Assembly: GCF_036641015.1 (NCBI RefSeq) | Contig: NZ_JAVWFO010000010.1 | Span: forward strand, 1 to 39,998 | Length of the DNA: 39,998 bases | Source of the DNA: Anaerorhabdus sp036641015 | GTDB lineage: Bacteria; Bacillota_I; Bacilli_A; Erysipelotrichales; Erysipelotrichaceae | Direction of reading: 5' to 3' | Notes under the pieces: generated by a model | The model's input: the letters and a program-made list of their open reading frames with translations, nothing else | Told to the model about the DNA's origin: nothing | The model's database searches: none | Part shown: in pieces, positions 24,602-32,406 of the stretch | How positions within the stretch are numbered: the stretch's first letter is position 1 | Layout: the number at the start of each line of letters is the position of its first letter | Made by a program: the position numbers and the translations under genes

Positions 24602-25629
24602 GAAAAATAGGTTGTTTAGGTGGTACATTTGATCCTGTACATATAGGACATATTGAGTGTGCAAAGAAAGTACTTAAGACATTTGGTTTAGATGAAATAT
24701 GGTTACTACCTGCAAAGGATGCGCCATTGAAAAATCAAACAAGTACTTCTTTTGAAATGCGTACAAAGATGTGTAAGATAGCTTGTAAGCCATATCGCAA
24801 GTTAAAAGTATGTACAATTGAAAATGAACTACCTATACCTTCTTATACAATTAACACAGTAAAAGAATTAAAGAAAAAATATCCTCATGATAAGTTTTAT
24901 TGGATTGTTGGGGATGATCAGGTAGCTCAGTTCAATGCGTGGAAAGATATTGATCAATTATTATCGGAAGTACAATTTATTGCGGTTAATCGTAATGGAT
25001 TAGTAATTGATGATAATCGTTTACTAGTGATGAGTGATATTAAACGATTAGAAAGCAGTACACGCGTACGGCAAGGACATTTTAGAGATTGTTGTAAAGG
25101 TGTAAGAAACTATATTTTAAATAATGAACTATATCTTGAAGAAATCGTTAAAAATCATTGTAGTGAAAAAAGAGCTAATCATGTTTTTTCTATGACAAAA
25201 GTATGTGTAGAATTAGCTAAAATACATCATGTAAATATGCATGAAGCAAGAATGGCTGGATTACTACATGATATTTGTAAAGAAATGGATAAAACAGAAG
25301 AATTAAAAATAATGAATATTTATTTTAAAGATAAATTACATTTGAGTAATGTTATTTATCACTCATACACGGCTATACCATGGATTAAAGAAAATTTAGG
25401 ATATACCAATAAAAAAGTATTAAGTGCAATTTATAATCATACAATTTGTAATAGCAATAGTAAGCTGAGTAAGATTTTATTTATTAGTGATAAAGTGGAT
25501 CCTAGTAGAGGCTATGATAGTAGTAATTTAATTGAGGTTTCAAAGCGAAACTTAAATGAAGGATATAAACTGGTACTAAGTGAAAGAAATGAATACTTAG
25601 TTAAGGAGGGTAAACAAATTGACAAGTAA
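24598..25629 (+). CDS. nadD: Fused nicotinate-nucleotide adenylyltransferase (NadD) and YqeK HD-domain hydrolase
   Basis: One 343-residue protein joins two enzymes that are separate in Bacillus. Residues 1 to about 190 are NadD, making deamido-NAD from nicotinate mononucleotide and ATP: nucleotidyltransferase motif GGTFDPVHIGH (8-18), WIVGDDQVAQFNAW, and SSTRVRQ in place of the ISSTxIR motif. From about 190 on is a YqeK HD domain with RANHVFSM, LLHDICKE (metal-binding His-Asp) and SDKVDPSRGYD. YqeK enzymes hydrolyse diadenosine tetraphosphate. No stop or frameshift lies at the junction. The start overlaps yhbY as ATGA. Fusions of this kind occur in mycoplasmas and relatives. Confidence 0.92.
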   Translation: MRKIGCLGGTFDPVHIGHIECAKKVLKTFGLDEIWLLPAKDAPLKNQTSTSFEMRTKMCKIACKPYRKLKVCTIENELPIPSYTINTVKELKKKYPHDKFYWIVGDDQVAQFNAWKDIDQLLSEVQFIAVNRNGLVIDDNRLLVMSDIKRLESSTRVRQGHFRDCCKGVRNYILNNELYLEEIVKNHCSEKRANHVFSMTKVCVELAKIHHVNMHEARMAGLLHDICKEMDKTEELKIMNIYFKDKLHLSNVIYHSYTAIPWIKENLGYTNKKVLSAIYNHTICNSNSKLSKILFISDKVDPSRGYDSSNLIEVSKRNLNEGYKLVLSERNEYLVKEGKQIDK

Positions 25630-25960
25630 AATATTAGATATAGTTACATCAGCTATTGATGAGCGTTTAGGAGAAGACATCGTTGTATTAGATTTTAGAA
25701 ATCATAGTCCTTTTTGTGATTACTTTGTAATAGCAACAGCATTAAATAATCGTATGGCAAAGTCTATTGTTGATCGCATTGAAGAGAAAATGCATGATGC
25801 AAAAGAAACAATTCACTCTATTGAAGGTAATGAAGATAGCAATTGGCAATTAATCGATTGTAATGAAGTAGTTGCCCATATATTCGTAGGTGGAGAACGA
25901 CAAATATATCAATTAGAACGTTTGTGGGGAGATCTACCAAGGGTTGAGGTTAAACTATGA
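25619..25960 (+). CDS. rsfS: Ribosome silencing factor RsfS
   Basis: A 113-residue protein that binds L14 on the 50S subunit and blocks joining of the 30S during nutrient limitation. Family landmarks are VVLDFRNHSPFCDYFVIATA, EGNEDSNWQLIDCNEVVAHIF and the ending YQLERLWGDLPRV. It starts with TTG at 25619: AAGGAGG at 25602-25608 is well placed and no ATG fits. The start lies 11 bp inside the end of the nadD-yqeK gene. The downstream methyltransferase overlaps it as ATGA. Confidence 0.95.
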   Translation: MTSKILDIVTSAIDERLGEDIVVLDFRNHSPFCDYFVIATALNNRMAKSIVDRIEEKMHDAKETIHSIEGNEDSNWQLIDCNEVVAHIFVGGERQIYQLERLWGDLPRVEVKL

Positions 25961-26652
25961 TTTATGAGGGATTAGCTAAATACTATGATGATTTAGTTAG
26001 AGATGATGAAGCGACTGTAAAGTGGGTACAATTTGTTCAAAAGTATTGTCAAAATAAAAAAGTGTTAGAACTTGCTTGTGGTTCTGGTGAAATTTCTAAT
26101 AAATTAAGAGAAGTTGGTTATGATATTTTGGCAACTGATTTTTCTAGTTCAATGATAGAATGCTTGAATCATAAATATCCTCAAGTTAAAACTGCTGTAA
26201 TGGATATGCGTGACTTTAGTATTGATTCTAAATTTGATGGGGTATTGTGTTTTTGTGATAGTATCAATTACTTGAATTCATTAGATGAAGTTAAAATGAT
26301 GTTTAAATCTGTTTTAAGCTGTCTAAATGATGATGGAGTATTCTTATTTGATATGCATACCATTGATCGCTTAGAAGAGTTCAGTGAGCTCTATATTGAA
26401 GAAGGAGAGCTTGATGTACCTTATCAATGGACTATTCAAAGTATTGATGATCAAATTCATCAACATTTTGCCTTTTTTGAAGATGATAAAATTATTCAAG
26501 AACAACATATTCAAACAGTATTTAAATATGAAGATATAAAAGAATTATTAAATCAATACGGTTTTGATACGGAAGTGTTTACTGATTTTGATTTAGTTGG
26601 TGAACAACAAGGAGAAAAATGGTTTATAGTTGCAAGGAGAAGAGCATGTTAG
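25957..26652 (+). CDS. yqeM: YqeM-like class I SAM-dependent methyltransferase
   Basis: Methyltransferase with a Rossmann core: the SAM-binding motif VLELACGSGEISNKL, acidic motif ILATDFSSSMIE, and GVLCFCDSINYL as motif III/IV. The 231-residue size and the place after rsfS match Bacillus YqeM, whose substrate is unknown. The N-terminal YEGLAKYYDDLVRDDE is the usual YqeM opening. It overlaps rsfS by four bases and mtnN by seven. Confidence 0.9.
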   Translation: MIYEGLAKYYDDLVRDDEATVKWVQFVQKYCQNKKVLELACGSGEISNKLREVGYDILATDFSSSMIECLNHKYPQVKTAVMDMRDFSIDSKFDGVLCFCDSINYLNSLDEVKMMFKSVLSCLNDDGVFLFDMHTIDRLEEFSELYIEEGELDVPYQWTIQSIDDQIHQHFAFFEDDKIIQEQHIQTVFKYEDIKELLNQYGFDTEVFTDFDLVGEQQGEKWFIVARRRAC

Positions 26653-27329
26653 CTTTTATTGGCGCAATGGAATTGGAAGTGCAAGCATTTCTAAATCGCA
26701 TGAGTGATGTCGTTAAACATGAAATTAGTAATACCGATTTCTACATTGGTAAGCTTGCTGGTATAGAGTGCTTAGTAATGAAAAGTGGTGTTGCGAAAGT
26801 TGCATCAGCAATAAGTACTACTATAATGTTTGAACACTTTGATATTGATGGAGTAATTAATATCGGTACAGCGGGTGGTTTAGACATGAAAGAAGAAGTA
26901 TTAGATGTAGTTGTATCAATTAGAGTTGCCCACCATGATATTGATGTACCTAATTGGGAAGTTGGATTTGATCAAGAAAGAAACTCATTTAGTGCAGATA
27001 AAAAAATGATTGATGTTTTAAAAACGATTACTAGTGAAAGTGATCGTGTTTGGTTTGGTGATATTGTAACAGGTGATTGCCTAATCTATCGAGATGATCA
27101 GATACAAAAAATAATCAAAGATTATCCTACAGCTCTTTGTGCTGAAATGGAAGGTGCTTCGATTGCTCAGGTATGTAAGCATTATAAATGTCCCTTTGTA
27201 ATCATTCGTTCTTTATCGGATATTGCACATAAAGAAGGCAATGAACTTTCGTTTAGTGAGTATGCTGTAAAGGCATCATCTCGTAGTGCATTATGGTGTG
27301 AAAAATTTATTCAAGTTTATGCAAAATAA
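26646..27329 (+). CDS. mtnN: 5'-methylthioadenosine/S-adenosylhomocysteine nucleosidase
   Basis: Cleaves methylthioadenosine and S-adenosylhomocysteine, the waste product of SAM methyltransferases, to adenine plus the thioribose compound. Catalytic positions are visible: Glu9 in FIGAMELEV, the substrate-binding glutamate in CAEMEGASIAQVC, and the acid aspartate in RSLSDIAH. The NIGTAGGLD glycine-rich phosphate-site loop is also present. The frame extends to 26619, but ATG 26646 has AAGGAG at 26634-26639, giving 227 residues, the family length. Last gene of the operon, directly after a methyltransferase whose by-product it would recycle. A strong shared terminator follows. Confidence 0.94.
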   Translation: MLAFIGAMELEVQAFLNRMSDVVKHEISNTDFYIGKLAGIECLVMKSGVAKVASAISTTIMFEHFDIDGVINIGTAGGLDMKEEVLDVVVSIRVAHHDIDVPNWEVGFDQERNSFSADKKMIDVLKTITSESDRVWFGDIVTGDCLIYRDDQIQKIIKDYPTALCAEMEGASIAQVCKHYKCPFVIIRSLSDIAHKEGNELSFSEYAVKASSRSALWCEKFIQVYAK

Positions 27330-27359
27330 AATGCGAGGCTAAGTTCCTCGCATTTATTG
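27323..27359. terminator. Bidirectional terminator between mtnN and the thioredoxin-like gene
   Basis: AAATGCGAGG (27329-27338) pairs perfectly with CCTCGCATTT (27346-27355) around a 7-nt loop. On the minus strand it is followed by TTATTTT and on the plus strand by ATTGT. The stem touches the stop codons of both convergent genes (27327-27329 and 27354-27356). Confidence 0.85.
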
Positions 27360-27899
27360 TGGAATTACAACTTCACCATCGGCTTCTTCAAATAAGCCAG
27401 CCCAGATGTTGTTACTTTGCATCCATTGTTTTAATTCTCTAGTACTCATTGGGTTATTAATATCCCATTCAATAAAGTTATTAACCGTAAGTTCACCATA
27501 GTTATTGGTTACGGATACAAATGCTGGATAAGATTTAATTCCCCAGTCATCAGTTAATTGATTTATTGATAAGTTTTCTTCAAGTTCAGTTACATCTACA
27601 TAATCAATAAGAGCACTCAAACTACTACCTTGTTCAGCTTCTAATGTTTTCATAACGGTATTTTGCATATATTGACAATCAGCGTTATTAGGAGAACAAA
27701 AGAATAAGTAAGATGTAGCTGTATCACCATTTGTAATAATATAATCTTTAGCAGAAGAATAAGGTATTACTAAGGCATCAGCAGTATAAGCTTGAACAAT
27801 GTTTTCATTGTTCTTTGGCTTAAAGAAACAGTAGAATACTAATAGTAGACTAATAACAGTACAAAGACTCATTAGTGATATTAATAATTTTTTTATCAT
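27354..27899 (-). CDS. Membrane-anchored thioredoxin-fold protein without a CxxC site
   Basis: A 181-residue protein with one N-terminal membrane segment (about residues 4-26), after MIKK, and the rest outside the membrane. The outer part looks like a thioredoxin fold: strand TSYLFFCSP, then ADCQYMQNTVMKTLE as the active-site helix, and later GIKSYPAFVSVTN with the cis-proline that marks thioredoxins. The usual CxxC is replaced by NADC: Cys75 sits at the second cysteine position, and Cys68 lies seven residues upstream. So it is probably not a standard oxidoreductase, although a Cys68-Cys75 pair is possible. GAGGTGA precedes the start. Monocistronic, convergent with mtnN and divergent from dnaD. 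Confidence 0.72.
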   Translation of the reverse strand: MIKKLLISLMSLCTVISLLLVFYCFFKPKNNENIVQAYTADALVIPYSSAKDYIITNGDTATSYLFFCSPNNADCQYMQNTVMKTLEAEQGSSLSALIDYVDVTELEENLSINQLTDDWGIKSYPAFVSVTNNYGELTVNNFIEWDINNPMSTRELKQWMQSNNIWAGLFEEADGEVVIPQ

Positions 27900-27923
27900 T
27901 TACTATGTCACCTCGGTTTTAAT

Positions 27924-27952
27924 AGTGTATCATTTTTCATTTAAAAGTGCAA
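27924..27952 (-). promoter_or_regulatory. Promoter of the thioredoxin-like gene
   Basis: On the minus strand TTGCAC (27947-27952), a 17-base spacer and TGA-TACACT, an extended -10 with TACACT at 27924-27929. Confidence 0.5.
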
Positions 27953-28034
27953 TTTTGATTTAATTTTGAAATGATGTCAATGTTCACTAACTATTTATTA
28001 ATTAATTTAGTATAATAGAGGAAGAGGTAAATTT

Positions 28035-28583
28035 ATGAAATGGTATAAACAAACATATGTAAATCATCGTGATTGGATTCTAGAAAATTTAGAAGTTTTA
28101 GGATTATCACTTCAAGAAACAGTCTTAGTATTGTTAATAGATTTTTTTAATGCAAATCAAATACAAGTAACAATGGATGCATTATCAAAGAAAACAGGAT
28201 TAACACAAACAGAGGTTGATAAAGTATTAAGTATTTTAGTGGCTAAAAAATATTTAGAAATTAGAGCAACCAATCGTCAAGTATCTTTTATTCTTGATGG
28301 CTTATTTGATACTGAGGTAGCAAAGACACAAAATGCTTTAAATAGTTCATTATTTGATTTGTTTGAAACAGAGTTTGCTAGACCTTTAAGTAATTCAGAA
28401 ATGATGAAGCTAAGCGATTGGGTAAAAACAATGGATTCTAAACTAGTTGTGTATGCATTACGTGAAGCATCAATGTATCAAAAAATAAGTATGAATTATA
28501 TCCAAAAGATATTACAAACATGGAGTGAAAAAGGTATTACTGCAAAAATGATTGAGGAGGGGACTAAAGTTGACATCGAATGA
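28035..28583 (+). CDS. dnaD: DnaD family replication initiation protein
   Basis: Replication initiation and remodelling protein of the DnaD family. The 182-residue product has an N-terminal winged-helix part (LSLQETVLVLLIDFF to VAKKYLEIR, with QVTMDALSKKTGLTQTEVDKVL as the recognition region). The C-terminal DnaD domain starts near FDLFETEFARPLSNSEMMKLSDW and includes YALREA and the YIQKIL element. Shorter than Bacillus DnaD (232). AGAGGTAA precedes the ATG, and a perfect TATAAT lies at 28011-28016. It overlaps nth by 14 bases, the same pairing as in Bacillus. Confidence 0.92.
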   Translation: MKWYKQTYVNHRDWILENLEVLGLSLQETVLVLLIDFFNANQIQVTMDALSKKTGLTQTEVDKVLSILVAKKYLEIRATNRQVSFILDGLFDTEVAKTQNALNSSLFDLFETEFARPLSNSEMMKLSDWVKTMDSKLVVYALREASMYQKISMNYIQKILQTWSEKGITAKMIEEGTKVDIE

Positions 28584-29211
28584 AATTCTTGAAAAACTTG
28601 AAGAACTATTTCCTAATGCTGAGTGTGAACTAATTCACGATAATCCATTTCAGTTAGCAGTAGCTGTAGTGTTATCGGCACAAGCAACAGATGTCTCGGT
28701 AAACAAAGTAACACCTAATTTATTTAAAAAATATCCTACACCAGAAAAAATGGCAAAGGCAACACTTGAAGATATAGAAGCATATATTAAATCAATAGGG
28801 TTATATCATAACAAGGCTAAAAGTATATTAGGACTTGCGCAAGGATTAGTAAATGAATTTGATGGTGTTATGCCACAGACAATGGAAGAGTTACTGACAC
28901 TACCAGGAGTTGGTAGGAAAAGTGCTAATGTAATTTTATCGGTGTGTTTTAGTGTACCAGCAATTGCTGTTGATACTCATGTTGAACGTATTTCAAAACG
29001 ATTAAAATTTGCAGCTAAAAATGATTCGGTGTTAACGGTTGAAAAGAAATTAATGAAGAAAATTGATAAAGATAAATGGAATAGAGCACATCATTTATTT
29101 ATATTCTTTGGAAGATATTTTTGTACAGCAAGAAGTCCTAAATGTGATGAGTGTCCTTTTACAACACAGTGTGTAGATAAAAAAGCAAAAGCTTTGAAAG
29201 GAATTATATAA
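28570..29211 (+). CDS. nth: Endonuclease III
   Basis: Bifunctional DNA glycosylase/AP lyase that removes oxidised pyrimidines. Helix-hairpin-helix LPGVGRKSANVI has the catalytic Lys117, and AVDTHVERIS the catalytic Asp135, at the spacing of E. coli Lys120/Asp138. A C-terminal [4Fe-4S] site has Cys185, 192, 195 and 201 (C-x6-C-x2-C-x5-C). The start is the TTG at 28570: AGGAGG at 28555-28560 is nine bases away, whereas the upstream in-frame TTG 28552 lies in front of that site. 213 residues, normal. Confidence 0.95.
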   Translation: MTSNEILEKLEELFPNAECELIHDNPFQLAVAVVLSAQATDVSVNKVTPNLFKKYPTPEKMAKATLEDIEAYIKSIGLYHNKAKSILGLAQGLVNEFDGVMPQTMEELLTLPGVGRKSANVILSVCFSVPAIAVDTHVERISKRLKFAAKNDSVLTVEKKLMKKIDKDKWNRAHHLFIFFGRYFCTARSPKCDECPFTTQCVDKKAKALKGII

Positions 29212-29212
29212 T

Positions 29213-29515
29213 ATGAAGAAGGGGTTTACGTTAGTGGAAATGATTGTAATTGTTTGTATTATTGCGGTGCTCAGTTTACTAAGTGCTCCCAGTATCATAG
29301 AAACAATTAGGTCAGGTAACAAACAAGTGTGTTTAGATAATCAAAAAGCCATTTTAAGTGAATACTATGCAAAGAGTCCATACACTGACAATAAGGAAAC
29401 ATTATTTAAACAAATTATTAATGAGTATGGTGAAATATGTCCTAATGGTACAATTATAGACATCACTGCTCCTGGTCATTTGAATTGTCCTTTACATGGA
29501 AGTGCTAGTAATTAG
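29213..29515 (+). CDS. Orphan type IV prepilin / pseudopilin-like protein
   Basis: A 100-residue protein with a class III signal: MKKG|FTLVEMIVIVCIIAVL, that is, a short basic leader, glycine cleavage site, Phe1 and Glu5, then a hydrophobic helix. The rest is short (about 70 residues) with three cysteines (VCLDNQKA, EICPNG, LNCPLHG), at least two of which could pair outside the cell. It resembles ComGC-type pseudopilins but is shorter. It needs a prepilin peptidase and an assembly ATPase, neither of which is in the window. It starts two bases after nth, so it is co-transcribed with it; AAAGGAA lies before the ATG. Confidence 0.8.
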   Translation: MKKGFTLVEMIVIVCIIAVLSLLSAPSIIETIRSGNKQVCLDNQKAILSEYYAKSPYTDNKETLFKQIINEYGEICPNGTIIDITAPGHLNCPLHGSASN

Positions 29516-29529
29516 ATAGTTTATAAATT

Positions 29530-29576
29530 AAAAAGAATCAACTCACGTATTCAAGTGAATTGATTCTTTTTGTTTT
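29530..29576. terminator. Bidirectional terminator between the prepilin and PBP1A genes
   Basis: A 12-bp outer stem (AAAAAGAATCAA at 29530-29541 with TTGATTCTTTTT at 29560-29571), one mismatch, then a 4-bp inner stem. T-rich flanks follow on both strands. Confidence 0.82.
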
Positions 29577-29577
29577 G

Positions 29578-32406
29578 TTAGTTTGTAGGATTTGGATTTG
29601 GAACATCATTACATTTGTTGTCATACCAATATTTTTTAGCTGCTTCGCATCCAGCTTGAGTAGTTGTATCTGGACTTTGAGTAGGTTCAGGATCAACATG
29701 ACATGCATTTCCATACCAATGTTGTCCTAATTCTTTACATCCTGCTTCATTGTCTGTTGCAGGTTTTGTCTCGCTACAAGTATTTGTAGTAGTCCACCAG
29801 TACTTACCAGAAGCTACACATCCTTCAGCGGAATTGGTATCAAATGGAATAGTGATTTCTACAATAGCGTTCATTACATTACTAGGAGTTCCTAGCCACT
29901 CATAAGCATAGAATCCATCAATGTTTAGCGTGTGTTTACCAGGACTTAAACCTAAGTTTTCAGTCCAAGTTGCTCCTTCAGATGAAACTTCTTTAATAAT
30001 GTTTCCGTTTTCACGTATTGTAGCTTTATAACGAATTGGACCAAAGATCCAAGTGTAATCAAAGATTCTTGCTCCCCAAGCCTCAACATAATACCCATTA
30101 CCACTTAGTGATAAGTCCATTGTGTCTGGAGCAACTTGAAGTTGTTCAGCATTAGGGTATGCACCCCAGTTAATAGTAAGTGCTCCATCATTATTTCCAG
30201 TTGCACTAAATTGTGTAATTTGCTCAATATTTGCAGCTTGTGGTTCAACTAAGTTGTTAAATTCTTTTTTGATATATCCTGTTGTAATGAATTTAGGATC
30301 CATACCTTCAATTGTGTTAGCGTATGGCCATGTACCTAGGATATGTTGAATTTGTACTAATCCTTCAGGTACTGGAATTGGTCCTGGTTTTGTTTCATCA
30401 CTTGTTGCAGATAATAGAGCTCTACTAATCTTACCAGGAATATTCATATTACTCTTTTTACCAGTAAAGTAAGTTTCTTTATCTTTAACACCTTTTTCGT
30501 AACCTACCCAAACAACATTTGTTACTTCGGATGTTTCGATTACCATCCATTTATCTTTAGCAGCTCCCTTTGGAATTCCAAATACAAGACCATCTGTACC
30601 CCAGTCGGTTGTACCTGTTTTACCATAGACTTGGTAATCTTTACCAGCGGAAACCATTTGCATATAGTTTGCATATGGTGCATACGGAGCTTTACTCATT
30701 AAGTATGCAGTTTGATAAGCGGCTTCAGAACTTATGACTTGTGTACCAGTGTAGACAGGTTCTAATGGTTCTCTTCCATCAGAGAATTCGATTTTTGAAA
30801 CAGTATGAGGTTTATAATAATATCCACCATTTAACATAGCAGCATGAGCACCAGCAAGTTCAACAACACTACATTCATAGCTAGAACCACCGATACCATA
30901 ACCGACGTCAAATTTTTCAGATGTAACTTTCGAGAATCCAAGGTTTTGTAAATACTCAACTACTTTTTCTCTTGTGGCAGTTTGAATAACATCTTGTAAT
31001 GCTTGTAGAGCAGGAGTATTTAATGATTTACCTACGGCATCTTCAAGTGTTACTTGACCACGATACACGCCATCAAAGTTTTTAATAACTTTATTTGTAC
31101 CAGCATATACGATAGGTTTATCGGTAACAACGTGACTGGTTGACCAGCCAAGGTATTCGAATGCCGGGGCATAATCTAAGAATGGTTTTACTGCTGATCC
31201 TGGTTGTTTATATTGGTCTGTTGCGTGGTTCAATAGTAAACTACCACCACGACCATAGTTACGACCACCACCAACGGCAATGATTTGTCCATTTTGGTTG
31301 TTCATTGAAACCATACCGACTTCCATTAAGTCATCAGCGAATTCAACACCTTCATAAGTACCAGCTTGGATAGAATCCATTGTTGCTTGAACATCTTTAT
31401 CCATGTAGGTATAAATTTTCATTGATGTTGAAGTAGGATCTAATCCAGTTAATTCTTGTACTTCACGGACTACTGTATCAATATATGATTGGTATGCATA
31501 TTCTTCAGATGATGCATCATCTGATTTTCTAGTATTTGGATCAACAAGTAAATCTTCAACTTTAATCGATTTTGCTAAGTTTGCTTCTTCTTCTGTAATA
31601 TATCCATGACGAAGCATCATATTTAATACGACATTACGACGGTTTGTCGAATAGTCTAAATATCTAAATGGATTATAACGCCCTGGAGCATTTACAATAC
31701 CTGCAAGCATTGCTGATTCAGGAAGATTTAATTCACTTACATCTTTATCAAAATAGTAGTTCGCAGCTTTTTGAACACCACGGATATTACCTGTTCCACC
31801 AAAATTTGATTTATTTAAATACATTTCTAAAAGTGATTTTTTGTTTGTATTTCGTTCTACTTCTAATGCTAAGGCAATTTCTTGTACTTTACGTTCAACA
31901 CTCTTAGCAGCTCCAACACCACTATCATCATCCATGAAGTATGTCATTTTAGTTAACTGCATGGTTAGAGTAGATCCTCCTTGTGCAAAACTCATAGCCA
32001 ATACGTTTTCAATCATAGCTTTTCCAAAACGAGCTATATCGAAACCATTATGTCCAAAGAAACGAGAGTCTTCTATCGAAACAAAAGCATCTATTAATGA
32101 AGTAGGAACTTCATCATAGGTAACATTGGAACGAATTTGTTTACCAACATCAGCGATTAACTCGCCATTTTGATCAAATATTTGTGATGATTCTTTACTT
32201 TCATACAAACTTAAATCAAATGCTGGTTTATCAGACAACATTGTCACTAATAAGAATAAGCCAACGCAACCTACGATAATTTCGCATGTAACAATAATTG
32301 AAATTACAAGTGCTGTAACATTTCTCGTATTCACTTTTCTTTTGTTTTTTGGTTTAGTTGATGTGGATACTGTTTTATTTGCGGTCTTTTTTGTTTTCAG
32401 TTTCAT
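29578..32406 (-). CDS. ponA: Class A penicillin-binding protein (PBP1A) with cysteine-loop tail
   Basis: Bifunctional peptidoglycan synthase. After a basic cytoplasmic tail and one membrane segment (about 31-56), the glycosyltransferase domain shows Glu112 in IEDSRFFGHNG, GGSTLTMQLTK and RKVQEIALALEVER. The transpeptidase domain has Ser404 in PGSAVKPF, SLN at 461-463 and KTGTTD at 596-601. About residues 735-855 look like a beta-sandwich. The last 80 residues hold three similar loops: C863-C877, C890-C902 and C920-C932, each with an aromatic YW/HWY centre and a proline-rich linker after it. 942 residues is long for PBP1A; the tail accounts for much of this. AGGAGG precedes the ATG. It overlaps recU by 32 bases. 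Confidence 0.95.
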   Translation of the reverse strand: MKLKTKKTANKTVSTSTKPKNKRKVNTRNVTALVISIIVTCEIIVGCVGLFLLVTMLSDKPAFDLSLYESKESSQIFDQNGELIADVGKQIRSNVTYDEVPTSLIDAFVSIEDSRFFGHNGFDIARFGKAMIENVLAMSFAQGGSTLTMQLTKMTYFMDDDSGVGAAKSVERKVQEIALALEVERNTNKKSLLEMYLNKSNFGGTGNIRGVQKAANYYFDKDVSELNLPESAMLAGIVNAPGRYNPFRYLDYSTNRRNVVLNMMLRHGYITEEEANLAKSIKVEDLLVDPNTRKSDDASSEEYAYQSYIDTVVREVQELTGLDPTSTSMKIYTYMDKDVQATMDSIQAGTYEGVEFADDLMEVGMVSMNNQNGQIIAVGGGRNYGRGGSLLLNHATDQYKQPGSAVKPFLDYAPAFEYLGWSTSHVVTDKPIVYAGTNKVIKNFDGVYRGQVTLEDAVGKSLNTPALQALQDVIQTATREKVVEYLQNLGFSKVTSEKFDVGYGIGGSSYECSVVELAGAHAAMLNGGYYYKPHTVSKIEFSDGREPLEPVYTGTQVISSEAAYQTAYLMSKAPYAPYANYMQMVSAGKDYQVYGKTGTTDWGTDGLVFGIPKGAAKDKWMVIETSEVTNVVWVGYEKGVKDKETYFTGKKSNMNIPGKISRALLSATSDETKPGPIPVPEGLVQIQHILGTWPYANTIEGMDPKFITTGYIKKEFNNLVEPQAANIEQITQFSATGNNDGALTINWGAYPNAEQLQVAPDTMDLSLSGNGYYVEAWGARIFDYTWIFGPIRYKATIRENGNIIKEVSSEGATWTENLGLSPGKHTLNIDGFYAYEWLGTPSNVMNAIVEITIPFDTNSAEGCVASGKYWWTTTNTCSETKPATDNEAGCKELGQHWYGNACHVDPEPTQSPDTTTQAGCEAAKKYWYDNKCNDVPNPNPTN

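Noticed and set aside
29600..29830. Low-complexity or misassembled repeats at the PBP1A end
   Set aside because: The three cysteine loops differ at most positions at the DNA level and stay in frame, so they look like diverged protein repeats, not an assembly artefact.
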